A DNA stretch of 64,000 nt from Phytopythium helicoides (Eukaryota; Oomycota; Peronosporomycetes; Pythiales; Pythiaceae), in the NCBI GenBank assembly GCA_024867545.1, contig JANFNE010000009.1, forward strand, positions 532,501-596,500. The letters are read 5' to 3'. The notes under the pieces are model-generated. The model saw only the letters and a list, made by a program, of their open reading frames with translations, was not told the DNA's origin and did not search any database. The translations under genes and the position numbers were made by a program. Positions 1 through 11,400 of this stretch are shown piece after piece. How positions within the stretch are numbered: the stretch's first letter is position 1; every line of letters begins with the position of its first letter.

Positions 1-227
1 TGGGACTGCGGAGCGGTTTTCCATACATATGACAGATGACAGGTTTCGGCTATTGTTGCTGCTCGCCGCCACCGTTGCTGGTGCGCATTTCTTTTCCTTT
101 CTTTCCTTTCATTACGTTTTGTGTTGTGTTGTGTTGTTTACCGGTTTGCATCGCTGCAGCGCTTGCGGTTGCGTGTGGGCGGTTTATTTGTGGTGTGTTG
201 TATTGCATTTCGATTGTTTCGTTTCTA

Positions 228-290
228 TTTGTTTGTTTGTTTGTTTGTTTGTTTGTTTGTTTGTTTGTTTGTTTGTTTGTTTGTTTGTTT
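228..290. repeat. (GTTT)n tetranucleotide microsatellite
   Basis: About 16 uninterrupted tandem units of GTTT are visible. Reading frames through it give only Val/Cys/Leu/Phe repeats, so they are not coding. It lies just upstream of the retrotransposon. Confidence 0.97.
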
Positions 291-338
291 CAATGGTTTC
301 TGATCGTTTGTTTCTGCTTGTATATTTTACGTCGAATT

Positions 339-356
339 GTGTGTGTGTGTGTGTGT
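339..356. repeat. (GT)n dinucleotide repeat
   Basis: Nine GT units directly abut, and may overlap, the TGTTGGA start of the candidate LTR. It may be part of the insertion target. Confidence 0.9.
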
Positions 357-529
357 TGGAATCCGAATCCTCTCCTCTGGTGGTTACATGTAGGACCCGG
401 TGAAGGGGCGCCAGTGCGGCCAGAGGGTCGTGAACCGCCGCCTTGCGCTGCCCTAGGGTCAGTCCAAGATTTATAAGCTATTCAACACGTTGGATTGCTC
501 AGAGTCGAATTGCCTTACCTTTTCTGTCA
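354..529 (+). repeat. Candidate 5' LTR of Ty1/copia element
   Basis: The segment starts TGTTGGA and ends TCTGTCA, so it has TG...CA ends, and it is followed at once by a copia-type primer site. It is short (176 bp). An internal TTATAA-like box near 471 could serve as promoter. The 5' boundary is uncertain because it runs into a GT repeat, and no second copy exists in the window to confirm the ends. Confidence 0.5.
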
Positions 530-543
530 GGGTTATGAGCCCA
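528..543 (+). other. Retrotransposon primer-binding site (half-tRNA iMet type)
   Basis: The sequence CAGGGTTATGAGCCCA is complementary to the anticodon stem-loop of eukaryotic initiator tRNA-Met (which contains GGGCTCATAACCC). Drosophila copia uses this internal tRNA fragment rather than the 3' CCA end. Its position just after the LTR-like TCA end and 60 bp before gag supports the call. tRNA usage itself is inferred. Confidence 0.65.
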
Positions 544-605
544 AACCAGCAACGCTGCTTAGGAAAAGTACGGTTAATATCGCGAGCTAGATTGCACACA
601 AGAGC

Positions 606-1730
606 ATGGCACCCTCGTCGGACTCCGAAGACGACTATGGCAAGCAAGTGAAGGGCTTCCGATTGAGTTCATCCGGAACCCCTGTTAACTGGAACGGAAA
701 TGACTGGCCGTTCTACAAGCAGGCCATGCAGAATGTCTTCGAAAACGAGCTGCTAGATGAAGTCGCAGACGGCACCGAGAAGGCGCCAGACGACGGTGAT
801 GAAGAGAAGAAAAAGGATTATAAGAAGCGCCAGGCAAAATTGAAAATGGTGATTCAAGGATCTCTATCAAAACGACTTGCGAAGATGGTGATGTCGAAAA
901 AGACGGGTACTGAGACGTGGGCAGCATTGAATGACACGTATGATGGCAAGCAGACACCAGCTATGGTGGCTCAGAAAGTATATCGTTTACTAGGCACTCT
1001 TGACAGGACCTCTCTTCGGACTGGAGGAGATGTGCGCTCTCACCTGTTTACACTCTTTGGCGTATTTGATGAGCTCAAGGAGCTCGGTCACCCCATGGAC
1101 GAATTGATGATCGTTGATAAGTTACTTCGGAGTCTGCCTGGACAAAGGTGCTACGACGAGCTGCGTCGTAAGGTGTTATTCAGTACGAACATGAGTAAAT
1201 ACACCCCAGATATAGTTCGCGAGATGATTTTAACTGCTGAGACTCGTGCCAAAGAATGGGAAACCAATGCTTTTGGGGCAAGAAACCAAACTGGACGAGT
1301 TAGTATTAAAGGTAAAGGGAAGAAGGGCAACCAGACCAAGGCAAACCAAGGTGATGGTGAAGATGACGGAGGTAATAAAGTGAAGAAGGCCAAAGCAACA
1401 GTCGAATGCTTCAACTGCGGCGAGAAAGGCCACTACAAAAGTGAGTGCCCGGAACTGAAGGACAGCAGTAACGCGGCTACACGCAGGAACGCTCAAGCTA
1501 AATACGTTCGGTCTGCTGACTTAGATACTGAGCAGCGAGCCAAAATGGACGAGTCACACAGTACAGCCCCTACTCCAAAGCGAGACATTAAAATCAACGA
1601 TGCTCTACTCCACGCGCCAAATCAGTACGATCCAAGCCAATGGTATTTTGACACTAGGAGTGACGCCCATATAGTTGCAACGACTTTACGGTGCTCCATG
1701 GAATGGAGGACTGTGACTGGAATCCAATGA
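606..1730 (+). pseudogene. Copia gag with CCHC zinc knuckle, running into damaged protease
   Basis: A 374-codon frame with a UBN2/gag-like helical body, a basic linker and a CCHC knuckle CFNCGEKGHYKSEC starting at residue 268. Gag forms the particle and the knuckle binds element RNA. About 90 residues later comes the start of the aspartic protease, WYFDTRSDAH. Copia proteases have D-T/S-G at the catalytic site, so the Gly here reads as Arg, and the frame stops soon afterwards at 1730. Protease-like sequence continues in another frame to 1897. Gag itself could still be intact; the protease is dead by both the missing Gly and the stop. Confidence 0.85.
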
Positions 1731-2056
1731 TAGCCGGATTCGCCGAGGGCATCAACGCTGAGGCAAGAGGATTTGGAACAGTGCTCCTGACTACGAAAGT
1801 CGACAACGAGTTTGTGTCCGTGTTTGTCGAGGATGTGCTATACGTACACGACGCAGGTTGTAACCTGTTCTCTCCTGGACTTGCTCAAGATCAATGATTT
1901 GACATGCATTGGGACCCAGAAGCGAGAATGTTCAGTATGCATAAAGACTCGGTGGAGGTCATACGCACAGATAGCAACGGGAGTGTGTGGACGTTTCAAG
2001 CATAAAATATCGGAAAAGTTGCAAATACAGCAAAATCTCGAGGGAGGAAATCCCAT

Positions 2057-3798
2057 GTGATCGCCAACTTTGCAGTAACTGATGGTGTCGAGGACCTTCA
2101 AGTGTGGCATGAACGGCTTGCACACACAAATCCAGAGTATATTAGAATGATGGTTGACCGAGGAATGGCCAAGGGTATAATGCTAAAGAAACGAGCGATG
2201 CACGACTGTTCTGATTGCAGAATGGCGAAGCAACGTCGAAAGACATTTCGGAAGAGTCTAGAGCGTTCGATGGACCAGCCAAACGATATAGTATTCGCTG
2301 ATCTCCTAATACCTGGCGACGGTAACGGAACCGAGTATAGCGCGGTTCCGATGGTGATGGATGGCTTCTCTCGCTACATCAAGATGTACTTGTTAAAGTC
2401 AAAGACCGAGGAGGAAGTGAATGCTCGTATGAAAGAATACATAGCCTGGGCAGAGCGACAGTCAGGACGGCGTGTACAAACAGTAGTGGAGCGAAACTGG
2501 GGTGCTGAGACCAGCCCCGGACCTGTGAAAAACATGGTTACCGACAAAGGAAAAGAATTTTGCAACACGTCAATGGAAAATGGTACTCAGGGCGAGGGAT
2601 AATCCACACTAAAGTCGGACCGAAGGCATCTCAGTAGAACCTCGTCGAGCGAACTCATCAAACGCTGATTGGCATGGTGAAGGTCACGATGCATCATTCT
2701 GGCCTTCCACGCTCTTTTTGGGTAAATGCATTAGAGAACGTCGTGTACATCAAGAACCGAGTCTACTGCAAAGGTGCAGGCTGTACACCGTACGAGAAGA
2801 TGTTCGGCACTAAGCCTGACATCCATCATATCAGAGCCTTTGGCTCACTAACATATTGCCACACTCCAACGAGCAAGCGCAAGAAGATGGAAATGAACAG
2901 TAAAGTTGGTTTCCTCATCGGATATCGTGCGGATGTCGTCGGATGTCACGTGTACTTTCCAACCACTCACACGAAGCGGTTCCAATCCGATGTAAAGATA
3001 AACGAGAAGGTCAAGTATAGTGATCGATACTCAACCGGATTCACGGGCAAGGTAACTAAATGGCTACAAACCTTTGATGAATATGCATCTGAAGGCTCCG
3101 GTGACTCCATCGACGACCAATTAACAGACCCAGGAGAACCTAATCAAGGGAACGACGCTGAAAGTGCAGCTGGTGTAGTCACGGGAAGCAAGTATGCTAA
3201 AAGTGAGCCAGACGACAGCGATTTAGAACAAAGCAGCGACGAGCACCCATCCGATCCAGAGTACGATGATTTCTCAGAAAACGACAATGAAGATATGCGC
3301 ACAACGTGGCGCTCCATCATACAGAATAGCACACTACCCAACTATGACAGTTTGAGTGAGCTGGAAGACGAACCTAGCGATGATGCGTTTAGCGAAACGC
3401 AAGGGGGCGGTGAAAACTACAGCGATTCTGCGTCAAGCATTGATGCTGACGAGGAAGTAGACAGGATTAACGCTGAGAACGGCAGCATGGATGGACAGCT
3501 CGAAGTCTCAATAGCCGAAGTTAGTAAGAGCAAGCATAGCGAAGACTCAGACGACCATCATCCCGAGGATGAAGACAGCGGTAACGCCATGTCAGCAGAG
3601 AATGAGCCGCATCCAGACCTCGCCAATCGCATATCACTGACTGGCTCAAACGACAATGATACTGCTGATGGTGCAAAGGATCTTCCACTTGCCCATGCTA
3701 ATCAAAACGAAACACAAATGACTAGCCCGCATGTGGAGCAAGCGCGGAAGCGCCGAGTAAACGAGCTGGTGCTGACCGGAAACGTCACTGGTCATTGA
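2057..3798 (+). pseudogene. Copia integrase, two fragments
   Basis: The first frame (2057-2602) has the N-terminal zinc-binding motif (H-x4-H around HERLAH, then C-x2-C in CSDC) and the start of the catalytic core (FADLL, VTDKGKEFC). The second (2674-3798) continues with the core end (SFWVNALENVVYIKNR) and the C-terminal GKPxxxHxRxFG-like part (GTKPDIHHIRAFGS), then a long acidic Ser/Asp/Glu-rich linker typical between integrase and RT. The break near 2600-2674 removes the segment expected to carry the catalytic glutamate in a continuous frame. Confidence 0.85.
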
Positions 3799-4074
3799 CG
3801 CACGAGAGACCAAGAACAAAGAGAAGCAAAACGACCAAAGGAGGCAACAGCAAAGAGGCAGAAGCAAGAGCAAGAGGCAAGACGGCCAGGACTACGCGAA
3901 GCTCATGAACGACGTCAACCACAATATTACGGTAACTTCGCAATAAGATCGGCTTTCTCAGCCTTGCACGCCGATCGCCATGGAAAGAATGGAGTCAGAG
4001 CAAACGATGTAAAGATACCGAAGACGTAAAGACAAGCAATTCGGTCCAAGTATGGAACACAGTGGATAGAGGCA

Positions 4075-4782
4075 ATGGAAAAACAGATTCAGACGCTAAG
4101 AGACAACATTTTCATCAGGATCATACGGCGAAGCGATATACCAGAAGGGAACAAAACAATCCAGACTATGTGGGTGTACGACGTCAAGACTGATCACCTA
4201 GGATATGTGGTGCGGTTTCGAGCTAGACTAGTGGCTAGAGGCGATAAGCAGCGCCCAGGAATTGATTTTGGCGACACGTTCTCACCTGTTGCACGCATGG
4301 CAACATTCAGAACTTTTGTTGCCACCTGTGTGGACTTAGGACTGAAGATTTATCAAGGCGACATTGACACAGCATACTTGAATGCTAACCTAGAAATCAA
4401 GCAGTACCTTGAATCGCTCGAAGGATACCCATGCGAGTCGGGTGACCAAGTGTACATGATCGACAAAGCATTATATGGCCTGCGGCAATCGGGGCGAGAA
4501 TGGAACACAGAGATTGACCGCTGGCTGCACAAGTATGGATTCAAGCTCTGCAAAAAAGAACCCTGCTTGTACTACGGCACTATCGATGGCGAGTTCATGA
4601 TGCTATTGATCTATGTGGACGATTTACTCTGTGCTACGAGGAACGAAGCGAACAAGGTGGCCTTGTTAAAAAAGCTTGACGAGGATTACGGAATGAAAGA
4701 CCAAGGACTATTGAACAAGTATTTGGGAGTTGAGATCGAACAGAGCGATAAATGTATTAAGATTCATCAAGCACTATACTGA
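4075..4782 (+). pseudogene. Copia reverse transcriptase
   Basis: A 235-codon frame with recognisable RT blocks: KARLVARG-like (RARLVARGDKQ), FSPVARMATFR, the first catalytic Asp in YQGDIDTAYLNA, the ALYGLRQSGREW block, and the YVDD active site in LLIYVDDLLCA. These are the standard copia RT signatures. The frame opens only after a stop-containing stretch (3799-4074) and closes just before the RNase H piece. Confidence 0.9.
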
Positions 4783-4788
4783 GAAGAA

Positions 4789-5606
4789 GTGCTCGAACGA
4801 TTCAGGTTCACACAAGCTCATCCCAGTCGTATTCCGATGGATCCAAACTCTCGCTTTACTGCAGTAGCGGAAACGGATGAAGGTGATCAGAGTAAACACG
4901 CACCAGTTTTTGGGAAAGATTTTCCGTACAGAGAGCTCGTGGGTTCCCTCATGTATTTAGCCACATGTACACGACCAGATATAGCATACGTAGTGGAGCA
5001 ATTGAGTCGATATGTTCAGCAATATACACTTCAGCATATTGGCGCTGCAAAGCGAGTACTTCGCTACGTTGCTGGCACCAAAACGTAAGGAATCATCTAT
5101 ACTGCTAAACCCTAGACTCTACAACTAGAAATCATTGGCTACTGTGATTCAGATTGGGGAAATGACCCAGATACACGGAAAAGCGTGACCGGATACGTGC
5201 ATTGCATGGCAGGGGAGCTGTATCGTGGGCATCGCATTGCCAAACGATTGTGGCTCAGTCCACAGCCGAAGCTGAGTATGTGGCGGCCTGTGAGGCGTGT
5301 ATGGAAATTCAAGGTCTTAGAAATGTACTAATCGAAGTCTTTCCTGACAAGACTATCGAATGCAAGTTAGGAATCAACAATCAAGCTGCTTTTGTGATGG
5401 CTACCAACCCAACTTACAGCAGACGTACGCGTCATATTGAACTACGCTTGCAATACGTTCGAAACCAAGTTATCAAGAGAACATTACGTCTATGGAAAAT
5501 GAAGGGTGAGGTCAACCCTGCTAATCTACATACAAAGCCACTCGCGAGCGCTAGGCATGATACGCTATGCGCTATGATCGGACAATCCAGGCAAGGTCTT
5601 CCGTAG
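4789..5606 (+). pseudogene. Copia RT tail and RNase H fragments
   Basis: Two frames (4789-5088 and 5202-5606) cover the thumb/connection region (RELVGSLMYLATCTRPDIAYVV) and RNase H (VAQSTAEAEYVAACEA, then RRTRHIELRLQYVR). These motifs are diagnostic of copia RNase H, which degrades the RNA strand of the replication intermediate. The pieces are separated by a frame disruption and in-frame stops between 5088 and 5202. Confidence 0.85.
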
Positions 5607-5619
5607 AGGTCTCCACGAA

Positions 5620-5639
5620 GGGGGGGGGGGGGGGGGGGG
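5620..5639 (+). repeat. G20 homopolymer at the element's 3' end
   Basis: Twenty consecutive G follow CTCCACGAA. The position, just after the RNase H stop, is where a copia polypurine tract and then the 3' LTR should lie. No sequence resembling 354-529 follows. Confidence 0.95.
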
Positions 5640-5783
5640 TTACACCACGACCTTGTCCTTTCAGTCGACAATACAAAGTGTATGAATTCCCTGATATGTA
5701 TTGATGAGACTCGCCTGATATGGATACAAATGCAATGAAGGGATGCATTGAAGAGGCAGCATCTTCATGCCCGCCTAGAAGTC
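5640..5783. other. Junction DNA between copia relic and MULE remnant
   Basis: No gene is visible. Two short near-repeats of CCTGATATGKA are seen near 5690 and 5713. It could hold an end of the minus-strand transposon, but no terminal inverted repeat could be paired by eye. Confidence 0.4.
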
Positions 5784-7351
5784 TCAAACCTCTGCATCTT
5801 CTAGATCCTCCTCACGCTCATCACTAGCAGGGTCATCAAGACCTGAATCCGAGCCGGGTTCCTCATCAATGTCCTCGTCTCCGCCATCTTCCTCCTCGGT
5901 CGAGCTCGCGTTCGGATCAACACCGGTCGTATCTGGTGCGGCGACGAGCGCAATTGTCTCGGCTGTACGTCGAGCAGCACGACGACCTCTCACTGCCTCG
6001 AAGTTGCTACATGGTGGCGGGCAAGCTCTTGAATCGTGTGGACAAACGTCTCCACGTTTGGATGAGGCTTGCGAACGCTGCATTCATCTCCCTGTTGAAA
6101 CGCTCAAGGGGATTGTTAGCTCGGGCTATGATGCTATTACTCATGCCGTGGACGTTCCAGACGTCCGGAGTGAACCTATCGATCCATGTGCGGCGGAAGG
6201 ATGCCCAGAATGTGGCCCACTTTCGCCGAGCATAGTGAATATTCTGGTCACGACAGCGCTGCTTGATCTGCTGCTTTACCCAAGCCACACCGACAGTGGC
6301 GACATCACCCGGCGGGATCCCTGACAGAGCATTTAGTACGCCGCGCTCCATAGCGAGAGAGGCTACAGCATCATAGATACCAATCCGCTTCATGCGACGG
6401 CGTACTGCCTGCTTGAAGTGAAATAAGCAGCCCACTACATCTGCATTTTGGAACTGAATCTGTACAGCTTGGATAAGTCCAGCTTCGAAGTCGCACAGAC
6501 TTCGGCTGACTCCATTCGCTGATCACTAGCTTGGACAATTAAGTGTAGGATGTCTCTGTAGGTTTCCGTCGTCTTAGTTGTCGCGAGCACGTAGTAAACT
6601 GAAACGCAAAATCCAGTCGCTCGGTCGTGGACCATTAGAATGACGCATTGACGAAATCCTCGAGGCACACACCGAAAAGTTCCGTCAATGAACACTGTTG
6701 TGCCTGCGTATCTCAGCAGTTGCATTAGGTGCGGATGCGCCAAGCCAATGCTCCTGCTAGGAAATGTGGAACGCTCTGGCAGGGAGATGTAGTGGAGCTG
6801 AAAGAAGTTCAAGTCTTGGTCACAAACGCGAGATAAGGGCGGGACCTCAATGCGTCCATGAATGTTGCCACCAAAATGACGAGCACGCGCGCGATACGCC
6901 CAGCTAACTACTTGCTGTTGAGTTAGCCCGCGCAATGCTCCATCCACACCTTGGTAAAACTCATCCACCATGTTCAACACTAGCAACGCGGGGCTGGCAA
7001 GATTGGCTAAAGCAAGTCGATCAACTGCCTCGCCCACCCAGCTGACACGTCGCGGATCTCTTCGGTCTGCACAGCACCGCGCCGGCATGTGTGCTCACGA
7101 ACGCTTACATACTCGCGTCTAGCCGCTGCATACTCGATCTTGGCTCGACACCCTGTTGATCTGTACACACTGCATCGATACACAACCTTGCGCAGCGATG
7201 CCCATGCTCTCGTGTACTGGAAACCGCTGATATTGACAACAGTGCTCTGACGATCGGTGTCGTTGTTCTCAACCGTATGCGCACCATTGATAGGGATAGC
7301 CACAGCGCCTAGAGTCTCTCGGTCCTCCGCTGGCATACTGTGCGTGGCCAT
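5784..7351 (-). pseudogene. MULE-type transposase remnant, frameshifted
   Basis: Four overlapping minus-strand frames (7351-7007, 7088-6435, 6435-6007, 6083-5784) line up as one protein broken by three frameshifts. The first has a FAR1/FLYWCH-like Cys/His segment (YRSTGCRAKIEY, then REHTC). The second carries the MULE DDE core start FIDGTFRCVP; across the next shift the DNA near 6480 still encodes CDFEAGL, the second catalytic Asp block. The third continues with CLFHFKQAV and the C-terminal helices (NNPLERFNREMN), and the fourth is an acidic tail. MULE transposases normally move DNA by cut-and-paste. This copy is inactive as read. Sequencing indels are an alternative explanation. Confidence 0.8.
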
Positions 7352-8447
7352 GGATCGTGAAGTGTCTAGAACTTGGTTTGGCTTCGTGACAACTTGGACA
7401 GTGAGTCTATGCTAAGGGTCGCTGCAAGAGCGGTAGCATACTGTTGGTTACACTCTATTCCAACCCGGAAGCCTTGCATCATGCCCGGCAACGCCCCCCC
7501 TTGCTCTGCAAGATCGCATCCATGTACAGTGCGAACAGCGCTATACAAGCCCTTGATTTTGTAAAACGAGATGATATGGCTACGCTTTGACACGGTATGC
7601 GCGGGGAATTAAAAAGACCGGCGAAGCTGCCTGGTAATGGGCGAGACCCCACTCCTATTGATTACAGCAAGCGCAAATCAGATGAGCAGAGCAGGAAGCT
7701 TTGAACCAGATCGAAGAACTTTACAATGAGGTGGAAAAGACGGTAAAAATGAAGCACAAGTTTCTTCAATGCCGGAGAGTAGACAACAGACTGACTGTTA
7801 GTAGGTGCTTGATTCGAGATGTGAGCTCAAGGAAGCTGATTGGGCATACCTGTAATCGTGATTTGGTATAGATCATCGAGTCTTTGACGCATAAATAAAA
7901 GCAAAAAAAAAAAATATTGCTGCGAGCAGATTATGGTTCAAGAGAAAATATTCTTAACGTCGATGGTTTATGATCTATCTGCATCGCCAACCCTCATCGA
8001 AGCCTACATGGAATTAGTTGGAGCAGAATAATAACACCAGATGAAGTGGTTCTTCAGACAGAGGTAAGTTATAAGTATCTAAATTAGTTGATACTTTAGG
8101 TATTTTGCATGCTTACAAATCAAGCTGCTTTTATTTTCTTCTCTCTTGCTGAGTTTATTCTGTACACAATTCGGTTCCGTGCATGTCCTTGACCTGGCAG
8201 GACCGCAACCAACTTCCTTTGCAGTAAATAGCTGTGGCAACACGCAGGAATCTCGCTCACGCCACTGAGTCTTCGTGCACACGTCACACTTTCGGAGGCA
8301 ACTCACGACGCCGAATTTTTAAAATTACACATCTACACGCATCTACTGTGAAATACTACGATCCAATTTAAACTCGATCAATGTATGCGACGCGAGCGCC
8401 TTAGGGGCAACCAAGCATAACCACCGACCGATCGGCAGGCAGCCCTC
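7352..8447. other. Gene-free spacer
   Basis: AT-rich DNA upstream of Nup188 with only short open frames lacking recognisable motifs. There is an A-run near 7904 and nothing that looks conserved. It probably contains the Nup188 promoter and possibly the 5' end of the MULE. Confidence 0.5.
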
Positions 8448-11400
8448 ATGGCGCGCGGCGGCACGGAGGAGGGGGCGACGGCGGGCGACGTGCTGGACTG
8501 GCTGGCGCGTCGCTCGCAGGGCGAGATGACGTCGGCGCGTGTGCTGCGCGCGATCCGCGCGGCGGGCGGGTCGGTGCCGCTGGGCGGCCGGAAAGGCGGC
8601 GGCGCGGCGGCCAAGGCGGCTGGCGCGCTGGCGGCGCTGCGCGACGGGGACGCCGAGTTTTTGCTGTCGGCGGCGCTGGCGGACGGCGCGAGCGAGGAGC
8701 AGCAGGAGCTGGAGCTGTGGCGCGTGGCGATGGCGTGCTGCGCGCTGCCCGTGGCCGTGAGCCCCGCCGAGCAGGAGACGGCGCTCAAGGCGCACGTGCA
8801 GGACGCGCTGGGGATCGCCTCGATCCGAGAGGCAGGGGCCGACTGGCGCGCCGCGGTCGAAAGAGTGTACGCGCACTACTACGCGGAACGCCGGCGGTTC
8901 TTTGAGGTCCGCATCGCCCTGCTGCGCGCGGCGCTGGCGACCGCGCCACGCGTGGAGCTCGGCCACCCACACAGTCAGATCGTGGAGGAAGTGGTGGGCG
9001 AGCTGCTCAAGGAAGGGTTGCGGGAGGCGTTGGAGCGCGAGCTGAGTGGCCGGATGGAGCTGAGCCCACCCAACTTTTACGCTGTCGCCGCGCAGGACGT
9101 CGGGCAGGCGCGACTATCTCGCGACTGGGAGCTGCAGCTTCTCGAAGAGGAAGCCCTGCTGCGCGAGCTGCTATTATTGGTGATCTACATCTCGAAGGAT
9201 GTTCCACCTTCGCTGGACAACGCCGTGGAGATTGCTACCGCGGTGCACACATGGGACACAGAGTTTGCAGATGGGGTGCTGTCGCCGAGTGTCTTGGTGC
9301 TACCCGAGGCGCAGTTCAAGTTGCGCCGCATCACAAATCTCGGAGTCTTGCTGGCAATTCGCGTGATCCATGATGCAAGTGCTACTAGCCAGCTCGGATC
9401 CCAAGCGACGAAGGCGTTGCAATGGTCTCGCGATTTCTTTTTGCAAAGGTTGATTTCTCCCCAAAATCCCGACGGAAGCGAGTCTCCTTCGGCCGTATCA
9501 TCGCCCACGTCAGACCCGGCATCCTCCGCGGTCCCAGGATGTCTGCTGCTGGCTTGGTCGTCGTTGCTTGCCCGGATGTATCGCCAAAAGGCTGGTTCCG
9601 CAAGCCGTAACGAGCGCGAGATCGAAGAAGTTCTGCAGCAGTGTCTCCTTGCTGCCGAGCACATGCACAGCTTCCACTTTCTGCATGCCACCTTGAGTGA
9701 GCTCGTGTTTGATAGCGGCGTGGTAGGCGGCCCAGTCAACGTGGGGTCATTGGACTGGAAGACGATGTGGGATCTGCCTCAGAGCAGTAGCGTCTCACTT
9801 CATGAAGTTCACATCCCGAGCCTGTCTGCTCGTGGGACTCGGACGAAAGCGTCGTTGGCAGGAAGCTCATTGCGTGTCACAGTTTTTCAACTTGTGGGAG
9901 CCGAGTTTCTGAACGATGCGCTCATGGAACTCGCATTCATGGAAAACCTGGACAGTGTGCAGCAGCTGCAAGCAATGGTGAAGCTTGTACTTCCAGTCAT
10001 CTCGACGCCTAGCGTTGCTCAAGAAACGTTGGAGCCTGAATCCAGCGACAGCTCTCGGTCGAGTGATGGAGCAATGAATTATCTCTTGAGCAAGGCGAGA
10101 GATCAGTTGCCGCAGAGTCTCCTCCCGTACCTTCGCCTGCACACAGCACTCTCTGCGAATGCGGATGGCCCGTCATCGCCAGCAGTTCTTCGTCATGTGC
10201 TGGGGGAGTGGAGCGAGCCTATCGTACTTGATGCGGACGGCGCTGACGCTGAAAGCCGTGTTCACAAGCAGCTTCCACCAGACGCGTACTTCCGATTTGT
10301 TGATGGTGCTGTTACAAGCAGTGGAAAGCGGGAAGTTGAATGCACCCAGACTTTCCTCTATCAAGAAGACCAGCTCATCATTCCTGTCGGCACTGTTGGG
10401 TTTGTCGAGGATTCCCCAGACCTCTCCGAGGCTACTGTTGCGTGGATTCTGAACAGCAACTACGAGTTCTGCGTGTGGGATTTGGTTGCTGCTGCCATGG
10501 ACCAAGTTGTTGACGGAGTCCAAACCTCTTCATTCGCGCTAGTTGGACAAGGCAAGGATTTCGAAGCGACAACTGCACTGTTCGAGTGGATTGCGCAGGT
10601 TGGGTGCCAGCGTGATGGTGGACGCGACTTGGTCGCGGAGATTGGTCGTGGTTGGTCGGAAACTCGACTTCGTCGATGGTGGACGAGTCGCCACCTTCCG
10701 TTCCCCCACAAATTTCTTCCACTGCTGGTGAGGCACCGGGTAACCCTACCCATCCTATTAGAGGCTTCTCGCGAAGATCTAGTGGCGTGGGGGATTCGCG
10801 ACCGATACACAAGAGAGCAGGTTTTGGCGCACATCAACAATTCCCAAAACTCTTCCCAGTCACAATCTGCAGTTGAGACATCGAACAGTACCAGCTTCGA
10901 GTTGGATGGCTTGACACACTTGATTCGCCGGCTGCTGGGATTTGTGGACGCATTTGTCCATTCGCCTACACCTGCCGTGGACGGTGACGATGAAGCCGAG
11001 TACAGTCGCCCAGCGTGGAATGAGCGTCAGCTCGAGTTTGTGACTGCTTGCTACGGCGCACTCACCACACTCTTATCGTCGACCCGAGGAGTTGGCGTCT
11101 TAATGGAAGAACTCGGAGGGGCGTGTAGTGACAATTGTGTACGGCTGATTGTGAGCGGCGCCAAGAAGATGTTCGAGCATCAGGAGCGTCACACCGGGAA
11201 GTATCCTGTGCTATCGGCTACGCAGGAGATCTTTGTCAACATCATCCGTTGGCTGTTTGAACTGCAAGCACAACACGCAGGTGGACTCACTGCTTCCAAT
11301 TCGACCCTCGCAAGCTCGGCTTGGCTTACCAGTCAGAATGGAGCTGGTATTGCAGAGGTTCAAAAGATCTGGTTCGTCAGCTGTGTCGAATTCGTGCTGG

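Larger units (their letters stand above)
606..5606 (+). mobile_element. Decayed Ty1/copia LTR retrotransposon (gag-pol)
   Basis: An autonomous-type copia element in the classic order gag, protease, integrase, reverse transcriptase, RNase H. Gag (606-1730) is followed by integrase pieces (2057-2602 and 2674-3798), reverse transcriptase (4075-4782) and RNase H (4789-5088 and 5202-5606). Integrase before RT separates copia from gypsy. The coding frame is interrupted by several stops and frameshifts (near 1730, 1895, 2600, 3800, 4780, 5088), so it cannot make an intact polyprotein. A 5' LTR and primer site are visible but no 3' LTR: after RNase H the sequence runs into a 20-base G tract and unrelated DNA. 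It is a relic. Confidence 0.93.

Noticed and set aside
29..476. Frames of 124 and 146 codons over the microsatellite
   Set aside because: Created by the (GTTT)n repeat, which has no stop in these frames.
7366..7593. 75-codon minus-strand frame between MULE and Nup188
   Set aside because: No motif, no splice continuation, and weak start context; length is within chance.
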